Positions 1 to 8,803 are shown, counted from the stretch's first letter. The stretch is 64,000 bases of DNA from an uncultured Ruminococcus sp. (GCA_947627275.1 CANQVK010000005.1:1-64000), one strand, 5' to 3'. Notes: generated by a model not told the origin, from the sequence alone. Made by a program: numbers and translations.

Positions 1-44
1 TGACAAGGTATGATCTATCCCTTCCTTGACTTCTGACTCGTTTC

Positions 45-76
45 AAAACTCCCCCTCTTAGCCGAGGGGGAGTTTT
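45..76. terminator. Strong hairpin, probable terminator of an upstream gene
   Basis: Perfect 13-bp stem AAAACTCCCCCTC / GAGGGGGAGTTTT with a 6-nt loop. The stem is flanked by A and T runs, so it could act in both directions. Bases 1-44 hold no gene I can recognise. Confidence 0.7.
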
Positions 77-97
77 GCTAAGTTGTTGATAATTAAG

Positions 98-333
98 GCG
101 AACTAACATCGGGATTCCAAAGGGACGGTGTCCCTTTGGCGGAGTCCAGAGGCAGCGCCTCTGGCAGGGTGTGGGACAGAGTCCCACATAGCGTTTAAGC
201 GCTCCGCAAAGGGTGAATTTCAAAACAGTCCCGTGGAATGTTTTGAAAGAGGGAACGCCCTGCAAGGGAGGGCGTTCCCTATCAAGAACACGATTTTACT
301 AAAGGAAAAATAATCCCTTAAGTTGTGGATAGT
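98..333 (+). repeat. Family A relic: string of hairpins (copy A0)
   Basis: Gene-free stretch made of consecutive perfect hairpins: CCAAAGGGAC/GTCCCTTTGG (117-139), CCAGAGGC/GCCTCTGG (146-164), GTGGGAC/GTCCCAC (171-187), TTTCAAAACA/TGTTTTGAAA (218-248) and AGGGAACGCCCT/AGGGCGTTCCCT (250-280). It ends with CTTAAGTTGTGGATAGTG, which is the right terminal repeat of family A. The left half of the full element is missing. The ORF at 128-313 lies wholly inside these hairpins and is not believed. Confidence 0.65.
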
Positions 334-364
334 GGTAAAATAATACAAAAATGCAGAAAAAATC

Positions 365-393
365 TTTACTTTTTTTCAAAAATGTTGTATAAT
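365..393 (+). promoter_or_regulatory. Probable sigma-A promoter of the first operon
   Basis: TTTACT, a 17-bp spacer, then TATAAT, about 33 bp before the ATG at 427. The -35 box is weak. Confidence 0.5.
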
Positions 394-426
394 ATAAGTG
401 TACAATCACTTTGAGACGGTGGGATA

Positions 427-789
427 ATGACTGAATATTTGAAAAAATACATGCTTCAAACCGAACGCAGGCTTAAGGAATGCGCAGACCGTAAGGAGCT
501 TGAAGCAATATTTTCAGAACACTGCGATAAGATAGCGTTTATGCAGCATGAGCGGCTTGTGCATTTTTTGGTGACTATGATGTTTGCTATCGTGCTGTCA
601 ATTTTTATCTGCACTTTTATTTTTTGCGAAAATCCTGCGCTGCTGCTTCTTGTCGCAATTATAATGGTACTTCTGGTATTCTACATAAAGCACTATTATT
701 TTCTTGAAAACACTGTGCAGAAAATGTACGTGATATATGATGAAATGCTGGAAATGCGCCGGAAATTTGAGGAGAAAAGCGATGACTAA
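427..789 (+). CDS. Small two-helix membrane protein, unknown function
   Basis: A 120-residue protein that I do not recognise as a named family. The first 45 residues are charged and probably cytoplasmic. Two hydrophobic helices follow (about residues 46-70, LVHFLVTMMFAIVL..., and 75-98, ALLLLVAIIMVLLVF...), then a short acidic and basic tail. It is the first gene of a compact operon and overlaps the nth start by 8 bp, so the two are probably translated together. A link to DNA repair is not shown by the sequence. Start chosen at the ATG downstream of the GAGACGGTGGG purine-rich region. Confidence 0.7.
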   Translation: MTEYLKKYMLQTERRLKECADRKELEAIFSEHCDKIAFMQHERLVHFLVTMMFAIVLSIFICTFIFCENPALLLLVAIIMVLLVFYIKHYYFLENTVQKMYVIYDEMLEMRRKFEEKSDD

Positions 790-1420
790 AAAGGAAATAG
801 CAAGACTTGCATGCGAAGAACTTGAAAAGATATATCCCGACATAGACTGCACTCTCAGCTACTCAAAGCCTTATGAACTGATGTTTGCGGCTCGTCTGGC
901 GGCTCAATGCACAGACGCTCGGGTAAATATCATAACAAAAACTCTTTTTGTGAAATATCCTGATCTACAGGCGTTTGCCGATGCCGATCTTGCCGAGCTT
1001 GAACAGGACGTAAAGCCGTGCGGATTTTATCACACAAAAGCTAAAAGTATTAAGGAAATGGCTCGGAAGCTTTTAGACGACTTCGGCGGAGAAGTTCCTG
1101 ATACTATGGAGGAACTGTTGACGCTCCCGGGAATCGGCAGAAAAACGGCAAATCTCATGCTTGGAGACGTTTTCGGCAAGCCTGCCATAGTTACCGATAC
1201 TCATTGTATAAGGATAACGGGACGGCTCGGTCTGACAAAAAACAAAGAGCCTGCAAAGGTCGAAGCTGATCTTGTGAAGCTTATACCTCCCGAAATTTCA
1301 AGCCATTTCTGTCATCAGACCGTGCAGTTCGGGAGGGACGTCTGCCGTGCAAGAAATCCGAAATGCGGAGAGTGTACTCTTAATTATTTTTGTAAGTATT
1401 ACAGCGGAGGAAAGAAATAA
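782..1420 (+). CDS. nth: Endonuclease III (DNA glycosylase/AP lyase)
   Basis: Base-excision repair enzyme that removes oxidised pyrimidines and cuts the abasic site. The 212-residue product has the helix-hairpin-helix LPGIGRKTAN (about residue 115) with the catalytic Lys, and TDTHCIR with the catalytic Asp. The C-terminal 4Fe-4S loop is complete, with C-X6-C-X2-C-X5-C spacing (CRARNPKC...CGEC...C). The ORF track begins earlier at 737. The ATG at 782 is preferred because GAGGAGAAAAGCG precedes it and because MTKKEI... matches the usual N-terminus. It overlaps the upstream gene by 8 bp, and its TAA overlaps the ATG of the next gene by one base. Confidence 0.95.
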   Translation: MTKKEIARLACEELEKIYPDIDCTLSYSKPYELMFAARLAAQCTDARVNIITKTLFVKYPDLQAFADADLAELEQDVKPCGFYHTKAKSIKEMARKLLDDFGGEVPDTMEELLTLPGIGRKTANLMLGDVFGKPAIVTDTHCIRITGRLGLTKNKEPAKVEADLVKLIPPEISSHFCHQTVQFGRDVCRARNPKCGECTLNYFCKYYSGGKK

Positions 1421-1809
1421 TGCTTTTTACTTTTCAATTAAAAACACCGTCTCAGGGGCTTATTGATATTACCCCCGAGATACGTGAGGCTATTAAAGAA
1501 AGCGGAGTTATGGAGGGCGTATGTATTGTTTTCTGCCCGCACACAACAGCGGCGGTAACGATCAACGAGAACGCTGACCCCGATGTTAAGACCGATTTTA
1601 TCAAGGGAATGGACAGATTTTTCCCCGACCTGAATGAATTTGAGCATTCTGAGGGAAATTCCGATGCCCATATAAAATCCTCTGCGGTGGGAGCAAGCGA
1701 GACGGTTATCATAACAGGCGGACGTCCGCTTCTGGGAACTTGGCAGGATGTTTATTTCTGCGAATTTGACGGGCCGAGAAACAGAAAATTTTACGTGAAA
1801 ATCATATAA
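1420..1809 (+). CDS. YjbQ family protein (UPF0047)
   Basis: A 129-residue protein of the small YjbQ/UPF0047 family, whose members fold as trimers. Some are annotated as secondary thiamine-phosphate synthases, a weakly supported activity. Family signatures are visible in order: HTTAAVTINENADPDV (about residues 41-56), EGNSDAHIKSS and GTWQDVYFCEFDGPR near the C-terminus. The His, Asn and Glu residues of the presumed metal or phosphate site are present. The start overlaps the nth stop (ATAATG) and the sir2 gene follows after 3 bp. This is a translationally packed operon with no obvious shared pathway. Confidence 0.88.
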   Translation: MLFTFQLKTPSQGLIDITPEIREAIKESGVMEGVCIVFCPHTTAAVTINENADPDVKTDFIKGMDRFFPDLNEFEHSEGNSDAHIKSSAVGASETVIITGGRPLLGTWQDVYFCEFDGPRNRKFYVKII

Positions 1810-1812
1810 GCT

Positions 1813-2526
1813 ATGGAAAAAATAAAAAGATTAAATGAAATTATTGCAAGCTCCCGAAATATCGTCTTTTTCGGGGGCGCAGGCGTTTCGACCGAAAGCG
1901 GAATACCTGATTTCAGAAGTGTTGACGGGCTTTATAATCAGCAGTGGGACTATCCCCCGGAGACTATCCTCAGCAGGACGTTTTTTATGCGGAATTTATC
2001 GGAGTTCTACCGATTTTACCATGCAAAGCTCAACTGCCTTGACGCAAAGCCGAATGCCGCTCATATTAAGCTTGCCGAGCTTGAAAAAGCAGGTAAGCTG
2101 ACGGCGGTGATCACTCAGAATATAGACGGACTTCACCAAGCGGCAGGAAGCAGGAGGGTTTATGAGCTTCATGGCAGCGTGCATCGTAATTATTGTATGC
2201 GGTGTCATAAATTCTATGACGGTTCATACGTTTTTTCGCAGAACGGGATTCCAAAATGCGAATGTGGCGGCGTGATAAAGCCCGACGTGGTTCTTTATGA
2301 GGAGGGATTGGACGACCGTACCGTCAGCGGAGCTGTTAAGGCAATTTCCGAATGCGATACTCTGATAATAGGCGGAACTTCCTTGAACGTTTATCCTGCG
2401 GCAGGGTTTATACGGTATTTCAGGGGACAGAATCTTGTGATTATCAATAAATCGCCTACACAGTACGACGATAATGCTGATTTGCTTATCTGCGAAAATA
2501 TAGGAGAGGTATTCAGTGCAATATGA
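1813..2526 (+). CDS. cobB: SIR2-family NAD-dependent protein deacylase
   Basis: Sirtuin that removes acyl groups from lysines using NAD+. It has 237 residues, the usual bacterial length. Signatures in order: GAGVSTESGIPDFRS (NAD-binding loop), TQNIDGLHQAAG, the catalytic His in ELHGS, a structural zinc module CMRC...CEC, KPDVVLYEE, GTSLNVYPAA and INKSPT. The zinc-module Cys pairs are present, the second with CXC spacing. It sits 3 bp after yjbQ and its stop overlaps the next start (ATGA). The deacylated targets cannot be told from context. Confidence 0.92.
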   Translation: MEKIKRLNEIIASSRNIVFFGGAGVSTESGIPDFRSVDGLYNQQWDYPPETILSRTFFMRNLSEFYRFYHAKLNCLDAKPNAAHIKLAELEKAGKLTAVITQNIDGLHQAAGSRRVYELHGSVHRNYCMRCHKFYDGSYVFSQNGIPKCECGGVIKPDVVLYEEGLDDRTVSGAVKAISECDTLIIGGTSLNVYPAAGFIRYFRGQNLVIINKSPTQYDDNADLLICENIGEVFSAI

Positions 2527-3155
2527 AAAGGAAAATCGTTTTATTGTCGCTTGCTATGTTGATGACGACAGGCTGTGCGGAAACGTCCGAAAGCGAAATA
2601 TCTGTCAGCCATACGGAGAAAAATATCACAACTGAAACTTCAACTTCCGCAAGCAGTATTCAGACACCCGAAACGGCAACGACTTCCACAACCGTTATCA
2701 AGCCGACTGAAACAGATATACAGGCTGAAAGAAAGATTGTTGAAGATGTCGAAAAAGCAATATACGGCGGTCATTATGAGCAATCCCTTGTTGACAATAC
2801 TGTTGATTATATGACAGACAGGGCGGAGAAATTATCTGAAAGAGTATTGGGTGAAATCATTTCTGAGGAGGACGCTGTAGAAAAGGCAAGTAGTGTTCTG
2901 ATCAAACTGGGGCTTTCTGACTGGATAGAGAGAACAGAATCCGAATTTGTTGAGATCGACGGGGAAAAAGTAAGGTATCAGCGAAGAAACGAGCCGTATT
3001 CAGTAACATTTTATGATGAATACGATGCTTGTCGTGTTGTGCCGAATGCTCCGTCAGAAATAACGGAGGACGGCAGGGGAGTTGATACTCCTGCCATGCC
3101 GCCGTATGTTATAATGCGTAAATCGGACGGAAAGGTTCTGGGAGTTTTCGCCTGA
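2523..3155 (+). CDS. Putative lipoprotein, unknown function
   Basis: A 210-residue secreted protein with a lipoprotein signal peptide: a basic start, a hydrophobic stretch and the lipobox-like MTTGC, with Cys18 the likely lipidated residue. Residues 20-60 are a Ser/Thr-rich spacer typical of cell-surface anchoring. The rest is a soluble acidic domain I do not recognise. It is the last gene of the nth operon, with an ATGA overlap. It is followed by 235 bp without a gene that holds the promoter of the GH26 gene. Confidence 0.75.
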   Translation: MKRKIVLLSLAMLMTTGCAETSESEISVSHTEKNITTETSTSASSIQTPETATTSTTVIKPTETDIQAERKIVEDVEKAIYGGHYEQSLVDNTVDYMTDRAEKLSERVLGEIISEEDAVEKASSVLIKLGLSDWIERTESEFVEIDGEKVRYQRRNEPYSVTFYDEYDACRVVPNAPSEITEDGRGVDTPAMPPYVIMRKSDGKVLGVFA

Positions 3156-3277
3156 AATTCCAAACTATAATTTAAGTAATGTTTAAGCGGAATTTTACTT
3201 ATGTGACAAAAAACATATTTCGTTTTTGTACATACGTACAAATTTTTATACCCAATTCAAAAAAAAATGGGAAAAAC

Positions 3278-3306
3278 TTGATTTTTATCTTAAGGGATAG
3301 TATAAT
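3278..3306 (+). promoter_or_regulatory. Sigma-A-type promoter of GH26 gene 1
   Basis: TTGATT, 17 bp, TATAAT. About 80 nt of leader follows before the ATG at 3391, whose ribosome site is GGAGGG. Confidence 0.75.
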
Positions 3307-3390
3307 TAAAGTATCTGATAAAGACTGCTGTTCGGGATAAGGCGGCACGTCATAACAACGATCGAATCAGATTTATGGAGGGAATTAACA

Positions 3391-5715
3391 ATGCACAAAA
3401 GATTTTTCACGAGGGCGGGAGCTGCTTTGATGGCTGCTGCTATGGCTGTCAACGGAGCTGTTATCACAACGGCTGTCAATGCTGCCGACAGCGTAAAGTA
3501 TGAGTTTGAGGACGCTGTGTTCACAGGTACGGTGGCTTCGGCTGATGACGCGGACGCAAGCGGCGGTAAGGTCGCTTTTATGAAGGACGACGGTACGATC
3601 AGCGTATCGGTTGACGCTTCTTCGGCAGGTATGTACGACCTTACTATTTATGCTAAGGGCGAAGGCGGCTCCAAGATCCAGAACCTCGGCGTAAACGGTG
3701 TTGATCAGGGACAGATCAGCATAGGAGAGGATGGTTATAACCCCATATCTATGACTGTTAAGCTTGAAAAGGGTGAGAATACGGTCACTATCACAAAGTC
3801 ATGGGGCTGGACAAAGTTTGATTACCTGACGGTTGAATCGGCGACTTTGCCCGAGATAAAGGCAACTCAGACCAACTGCTGCGATATAAGCGCATCTGCC
3901 GAGACTCGTTCGCTTATGGCGTATCTTGCAAGCGTTTACGGAAACGGTATTATTTCCGGTCAGCAGGAGATCTATTCAAACGGTCCTCATGGTTTAGAGT
4001 ATGAATTTGAATATCTCAATGACCTCACAGGACATTATCCTGCTATCAGAGGCTTTGACTACGGTAATTTCTGTTGTCCGGCATTCGGAAGCGATGACGG
4101 TTCAACGGAGCGTGTTATTGATTGGGTAAAAAATAAAAACGGCATTGCAACTTCATCGTTCCACCTTAATGTTCCCAAGGACTTTGAGAGCTATAAAATA
4201 GGCGACAGGATCGACTGGTCAAATACGACCTACGGCGCTAAGGATACCGATTTCTCGCCTTCAAAGGCTGCAACGGAAGGCACTAAGGAAAACGAATATT
4301 ATATGCAGGCTCTTACCACATTGGCTAAGGAATTTAATGAGCTTGAAGAACAAGGCGTTCCTGTTATCTGGAGACCGCTCCATGAAGCGGAAGGCGGCGG
4401 CGGTGAAACAGGCTCGTGGTTCTGGTGGGGCAGAGAAGGTTCTGAAGCTTATAAGCAGCTTTGGATATACACCTACAAAACTCTTACGGAGAAGTTCGGC
4501 TGCCATAACCTTATCTGGGAGTGGAACAGTTATAACTACGAGTATTCTCAGGACTGGTATCCGGGAGACGAGTACGTTGATATTATCGGATATGATAAAT
4601 ACAACTGCACCGACTGGTCTACGGGTTCGCCTGTTCTGAAGCACAACAATAGTGCGATAAGCTCTACATTCTACGGTATCATGAATAAGTATGACAGCAA
4701 GAAGATGGTCTCAATGGCTGAGAATGACAGCTTCTCGACTGTTGAAAATCTTACATCCGAAAAAGCCGGATGGCTGTATTTCTGCACATGGTACGACGGC
4801 GGAAGCGAGGATACAAACTTCCTGACAAGCCCGAACTTCAACACTAAGGAAGATACGATCGCAATGTATCAGAGCGATTATTGTATTACCCTTGACGAAC
4901 TTCCGGCTGATCTTTACAAGAAGGATATTAAGCCCATAGATCCTGCGCTTACGACCACAAAGGCTACGACTGCGCCGCCTGTTACGACAACCCGCGCTGT
5001 TACCGATGCTGATCCCAACAAGGATTATGGTAAAGTCGTATTTGATAAGACCAAAAAGAATTACAAGGTAACTCTCCCCAAAGCAGCCGAGGAGTTCTAC
5101 CTCAATATCGAGTTGCCTGACGGAGTTACTTATGCGAACGGAGGACTCGGCGTAACTGTTCCGCTTGACGGCGAATATTACTGGGTCAACATTCAGTGGG
5201 AGGCTAAGCAGAGCGGCGCAGTTAAGGTAAACGTATTTGATAATTTCCTCAACTGCTCGCTGGGAACTGAGGTTATTGAAGACGAAGCGCTTATCGAAAA
5301 AATAAAGGCTCAGCTCGGCACTTCCAAGGAATATGAGGGACAGATCTGGTACGCGGCTAAGGGTGAAACTGCTCTTACCGATACTTCGGGCGTTAAGATA
5401 ATTGACGCTTACCTTATGGAAAACGGTTCAACTACTGTTACCACAACTCCTACGCCGTCCGAGCCTGCAACAGGTTCTGTTGAGGTAACCCTTTTGGGTG
5501 ACGCAAACTGCGACGGACAGGTTACTATCGCCGATTCTACGGCTATTTTGCAGGCTCTCGGAAATCCCGACAAGTACGGACTTTCTACACAGGGCGCGGC
5601 AAACGCTGATTGCTGCGATCCCGGAGACGGAGTTCTCCCCTCCGATGCGCTTGCTATTCAGAAGATCGACGCCAAGGTTCTCAAGACACTTCCTGAGATT
5701 ACTGCGGAAAAATAA
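3391..5715 (+). CDS. Secreted CBM35-GH26 mannanase-type enzyme with extra module and dockerin
   Basis: Endo-acting beta-mannanase type enzyme (GH26), secreted and probably docked on a cellulosome. Order in 774 residues: signal peptide (1-31); CBM35-like carbohydrate-binding module (about 33-150, YEFEDAVFTGT...); GH26 domain (about 165-510) with the acid/base Glu in WRPLHEAEG (about 330) and the likely nucleophile Glu in SMAENDS (about 442); Thr-rich linker (523-540, KATTAPPVTTTR); a beta-rich module I cannot assign (about 540-685), possibly a carbohydrate-binding domain; dockerin (about 697-770) with two calcium-loop segments, DANCDGQVTIADS and DCCDPGDGVLPSD. It is a paralogue of the gene at 6460, which lacks the extra module. 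Mannan as the substrate is the family norm, not proven here. Confidence 0.92.
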   Translation: MHKRFFTRAGAALMAAAMAVNGAVITTAVNAADSVKYEFEDAVFTGTVASADDADASGGKVAFMKDDGTISVSVDASSAGMYDLTIYAKGEGGSKIQNLGVNGVDQGQISIGEDGYNPISMTVKLEKGENTVTITKSWGWTKFDYLTVESATLPEIKATQTNCCDISASAETRSLMAYLASVYGNGIISGQQEIYSNGPHGLEYEFEYLNDLTGHYPAIRGFDYGNFCCPAFGSDDGSTERVIDWVKNKNGIATSSFHLNVPKDFESYKIGDRIDWSNTTYGAKDTDFSPSKAATEGTKENEYYMQALTTLAKEFNELEEQGVPVIWRPLHEAEGGGGETGSWFWWGREGSEAYKQLWIYTYKTLTEKFGCHNLIWEWNSYNYEYSQDWYPGDEYVDIIGYDKYNCTDWSTGSPVLKHNNSAISSTFYGIMNKYDSKKMVSMAENDSFSTVENLTSEKAGWLYFCTWYDGGSEDTNFLTSPNFNTKEDTIAMYQSDYCITLDELPADLYKKDIKPIDPALTTTKATTAPPVTTTRAVTDADPNKDYGKVVFDKTKKNYKVTLPKAAEEFYLNIELPDGVTYANGGLGVTVPLDGEYYWVNIQWEAKQSGAVKVNVFDNFLNCSLGTEVIEDEALIEKIKAQLGTSKEYEGQIWYAAKGETALTDTSGVKIIDAYLMENGSTTVTTTPTPSEPATGSVEVTLLGDANCDGQVTIADSTAILQALGNPDKYGLSTQGAANADCCDPGDGVLPSDALAIQKIDAKVLKTLPEITAEK

Positions 5716-5730
5716 CGAATAAGCTTGTTC

Positions 5731-5776
5731 AAAGCCGCTTTTGACTCGTAAAGAGCCGAAAGCGGCTTATTTTTTC
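5731..5776. terminator. Terminator between convergent GH26 gene 1 and ogt
   Basis: Stem AAGCCGCTTT / AAAGCGGCTT followed by ATTTTTTC. It can serve the GH26 gene on the plus strand and ogt on the minus strand. Confidence 0.75.
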
Positions 5777-5786
5777 AGAAATCAGT

Positions 5787-6320
5787 TTATAAGGCTGTGC
5801 CTTTTTTCGGAATGTACAAATTTTCCAGATTGACACCCTCCAGTTCAAGAAGCATGATTTTCTTATTTATTCCGCCGGCATAGCCTGTCAGACTTCCGTT
5901 TGTTCCCACAACACGATGACAGGGAATGATGATGGACAGCTTATTGCGCCCCACTGCTCCGCCGACTGCCTGTGCGGACATTTTCGGAATCCCACGCCTT
6001 TCGGCAAGCTCTTTTGCTATTTCTCCATATGTGACAGTTTGCCCATAGGGAATGCGGAGCAGAATTTCCCATACCTCCTTTTGAAATTCCGTTCCGATCA
6101 TGTGTATAGACGGCGTAAAATCCGGCTTTTTCCCTGAAAAATAAATATCGAGCCAACGTTTGGCTTTTTTTAAAACGGCGGTCTCTTTTTCTTCATGTTC
6201 GGTATCGAGACCCAAAGTATAATATTTTTCATTTTCAAGCCAAAGTCCTGTCAGTCCCATTTCATCGGCAGCAAGAAGGATTTTCCCGATCGGAGACTGA
6301 TATTCAGATATATATTGCAT
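5787..6320 (-). CDS. ogt: Methylated-DNA--protein-cysteine methyltransferase
   Basis: Suicide enzyme that takes O6-alkyl groups from guanine onto its own Cys. The 177-residue protein has an N-terminal Ada/Ogt-like domain and a C-terminal active-site domain. The active site IIPCHRVVGTNG is intact, the helix-turn-helix segment reads FQKEVWEILLRIPYGQTVTYGEIA, and YAGG closes the substrate pocket. It is a single gene, transcribed against the two GH26 genes that flank it. It has no visible functional tie to them and probably separated the duplicated enzymes by chance. Confidence 0.94.
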   Translation of the reverse strand: MQYISEYQSPIGKILLAADEMGLTGLWLENEKYYTLGLDTEHEEKETAVLKKAKRWLDIYFSGKKPDFTPSIHMIGTEFQKEVWEILLRIPYGQTVTYGEIAKELAERRGIPKMSAQAVGGAVGRNKLSIIIPCHRVVGTNGSLTGYAGGINKKIMLLELEGVNLENLYIPKKGTAL

Positions 6321-6365
6321 TGTATCACCTCGAGTTTCTGTTTCATTTCAGCTTAAAAATTAAGC

Positions 6366-6394
6366 TTGATTTTTTCGTTTAAATATGCTATAAT
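6366..6394 (+). promoter_or_regulatory. Sigma-A-type promoter of GH26 gene 2
   Basis: TTGATT, 17 bp, TATAAT: the same two hexamers and spacing as upstream of GH26 gene 1, with a similar leader of about 60 nt. This suggests shared regulation. Confidence 0.75.
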
Positions 6395-6459
6395 AAAGTT
6401 GCTAACATTTGTTTTGAACTTTCTGAGTGTTGATAATTTAATTAAATGGAGGTTAAGAC

Positions 6460-8316
6460 ATGAAATTTCATAATTTGAAGTCTGTTTCCCTGATAACTGC
6501 CGCTGCTGCGCTGCTTTCGGCTGTCGGAAGCTTACCTGCTGTCTCGGCGGCTGAAACGGACGTTTTGAAGTATGAATTTGAAAAGGGTACTACAAGCGGC
6601 GGCGCTTTTTATTCAAGCGAAGCTGATATACCCGCAGACAAAATGCCGGAAGGTGCGGATTTTTCGGGATTTTCGGGAGACGGATTCGCTTACCTCGACC
6701 AAAAGGGCACATCTCTGAGCGTAGAAGTTGACGTACCCGAGGCAGGTCTGTATGAACTTGGGATATGCTACTGCGAACCCAGCGACCCAAATAAAAAGGT
6801 GCAGTATTTAAATGTCAACGGCGTGAATCAGGGAGAGGTAAGCTTCCCATATAATACATCGTTTGAGGAGACCTCCGGCGGCGTTGTGAACCTTAAAAAG
6901 GGAAAAAACACAATAGAGCTGAAAGCGTACTGGGGCTATACCTATTACGATTATCTCACTCTTAAACCTGCTGACGAAAAGCTTACGAATCTTTCGCCAA
7001 CGAGAACCTTATCCAATCCCAATGCCTCTGATTCCGCCAAGCGGCTCTACAGCTATCTCTGCGATACTTACGGAAATCATATTATCGCAGGTCAGCAGGA
7101 ATACTGCGGCTCTCACAACTACAACTCGTGGAACGACCCCGATACCTTCATAAAAGACAACGAGGCGGAGTTCGAATATATCAAGGAGCAGACCGGAAAG
7201 CAGCCTGCTATCCGAGGGATCGACTTCTTAGCTTACAATACTACCTCGGATTGGCGTGATATGGCTCCCGAACGCTGTATTGAGTGGACAAACAAATACA
7301 AGGGTATAGCTACCGTAACGTGGCATTGGAATGTGCCGACCGAGGAGGGCAGCACGGAGACCGCTTTTTACGTTGAATCTGCAAGTGCGACATATACTAC
7401 GTTCAGCGTTTCCAATGCGCTTACCGAAGGAACATGGGAAAACAAAGTCCTTATGGCTGACATCGACCTGATTGCGCAGGAGCTTACAAAGCTGAAAAAA
7501 GCGGATGTCCCGATACTCTGGAGACCGCTTCATGAAGCGGAGGGCGCATGGTTCTGGTGGGGAGCTGAGGGTCCCGAGCCGTGCAAAGAGCTTTACAGGC
7601 TTCTTTACGACAAGCTGACCAACGAATACGGACTTGACAACCTGATATGGGTATGGACGGGATATACGTTCCCGACTTCTTCCGCATGGTACCCCGGTGA
7701 CGACGTTGTTGATATTGTCGGCTACGACAAGTATAACGCAGTAGACGGTATGCCGAATTTAAGCTCTATTTCTTCGACTTTCTACAGTCTCGTGCAGAGT
7801 ACCGACGGCAAAAAAATGGTCACAATGTCAGAAAACGATTCGATACCCTCTCTTGAAAATCTTGTGAACGATAAAGCGGCATGGCTTTATTTCTGTCCGT
7901 GGTATATGAATTATCTTACAAGCGAGCAGAATAATCCCGTAGAAAATCTTGTGGAAATTTATCAGAGCGAATATTGTATCACTCTTGACGAGCTTCCTGA
8001 CCTTAAGGCTTATCCCATAAACGAGGGAGATAAACCTGTCCCACAGTCTACAACAGTCCCCTCAACGGAGCAGACGTCCGCTGCGGCAGATGAAAAGGCT
8101 CTCATCGGCGATGCAAACTGCGACGGAAAAGTATCTATCGCCGATTCTACGGCGATCTTACAGGCTCTTGGAAATCCCGACAAATACGGTCTTTCAAAGC
8201 AGGGCGCTGTAAATGCCGATTGCTGTAACCCGGGTGACGGCGTTCTTCCTTCAGATGCGCTTGCTATCCAGAAAATAGACGCTAAAGTACTTTCAGCTCT
8301 TCCTGAAATTATCTGA
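6460..8316 (+). CDS. Secreted CBM35-GH26 mannanase-type enzyme with dockerin
   Basis: Second GH26 enzyme, 618 residues. Order: signal peptide (1-30, ending SAAE), CBM35-like module (about 35-165, with a terminal WGYTYYDYLTL strand), GH26 catalytic domain (about 180-510), short Ser/Thr linker (about 527-545), dockerin (about 547-613). The acid/base Glu is in WRPLHEAEGAWFWWG (about 356) and the probable nucleophile in TMSENDS (about 458). The dockerin is nearly identical to that of the 3391 gene, so both should bind the same cohesin. The two catalytic domains are clearly diverged, which points to an old duplication with different specificities rather than a recent copy. Confidence 0.92.
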   Translation: MKFHNLKSVSLITAAAALLSAVGSLPAVSAAETDVLKYEFEKGTTSGGAFYSSEADIPADKMPEGADFSGFSGDGFAYLDQKGTSLSVEVDVPEAGLYELGICYCEPSDPNKKVQYLNVNGVNQGEVSFPYNTSFEETSGGVVNLKKGKNTIELKAYWGYTYYDYLTLKPADEKLTNLSPTRTLSNPNASDSAKRLYSYLCDTYGNHIIAGQQEYCGSHNYNSWNDPDTFIKDNEAEFEYIKEQTGKQPAIRGIDFLAYNTTSDWRDMAPERCIEWTNKYKGIATVTWHWNVPTEEGSTETAFYVESASATYTTFSVSNALTEGTWENKVLMADIDLIAQELTKLKKADVPILWRPLHEAEGAWFWWGAEGPEPCKELYRLLYDKLTNEYGLDNLIWVWTGYTFPTSSAWYPGDDVVDIVGYDKYNAVDGMPNLSSISSTFYSLVQSTDGKKMVTMSENDSIPSLENLVNDKAAWLYFCPWYMNYLTSEQNNPVENLVEIYQSEYCITLDELPDLKAYPINEGDKPVPQSTTVPSTEQTSAAADEKALIGDANCDGKVSIADSTAILQALGNPDKYGLSKQGAVNADCCNPGDGVLPSDALAIQKIDAKVLSALPEII

Positions 8317-8339
8317 CCTATTGCAAACAACAACTGTAC

Positions 8340-8393
8340 AATGCTGTCGGGAGATATTCTTCGTTCAGAAGACTCTCCCGACAGCATTTTTCA
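8340..8393. terminator. Terminator of GH26 gene 2
   Basis: Long stem ATGCTGTCGGGAGA / TCTCCCGACAGCAT followed by TTTT. The stretch from here to 8803 holds only this hairpin, tRNA-Leu and a short family A relic. Confidence 0.8.
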
Positions 8394-8486
8394 GGTTACT
8401 GAACAGGTCTGATACACCACAAAAAACAGGCTCTCTCCGTAGAAAGCCTGCAAATCGTCTTGTATACTCGCCGTTGGTGCCGTTGG

Positions 8487-8570
8487 TGCCGGTGGCGGGG
8501 GTCGAACCCGCACTCTGTTGCCAGAACGGGATTTTGAGTCCCGCGCGTCTGCCAATTCCACCACACCGGC
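8487..8570 (-). tRNA. tRNA-Leu, anticodon CAA
   Basis: On the minus strand the 84-nt sequence starts GCCGGTGTGGTGG and ends with the paired CACCGGC plus discriminator A. The acceptor stem (7 bp), the T-arm GGTTCGACCC and the long variable arm expected of tRNA-Leu are all visible. The anticodon loop CTCAAAA gives anticodon CAA (reads UUG). No CCA is encoded. Confidence 0.93.
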
Positions 8571-8723
8571 TAAACTTACTTAAATATTATATCACTTTTT
8601 GCAGTCCGTGTCAAGGGGTGATCTTGTTAAAATAAAAAAATATATTTATATATGCACGAAAAAAGCGGTTACATCTGTGTTTATAGTATAAGATATATTT
8701 TTTAGAGCTTGCAGTCAACTTAT

Positions 8724-8745
8724 ACAGAGTCCCCCTGCATAAGTT
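8724..8745 (+). repeat. Family A relic (3' hairpin arm only)
   Basis: ACAGAGTCCCCCTGCATAAG matches the end of full copy A1, where the matching bases are followed by TTAAGG. It lacks the partner arm. It lies 60 bp before the ECF sigma gene. Confidence 0.45.
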
Positions 8746-8803
8746 CCCTGTAATAACTTTAAAAATTGATTTTTGCATTTTTTGAGAAAGGCGGTGGTTT
8801 TAT

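Noticed and set aside
1-44. 3' end of an upstream gene
   Set aside because: Too short to show any protein motif; only the terminator that follows is supported.
128-313. 61-residue ORF at the window start
   Set aside because: It lies inside consecutive perfect hairpins of the A0 repeat and has no ribosome site or protein-like composition.
8321-8635. 104-residue ORF across tRNA-Leu
   Set aside because: It overlaps the tRNA and the terminator and has no protein features.
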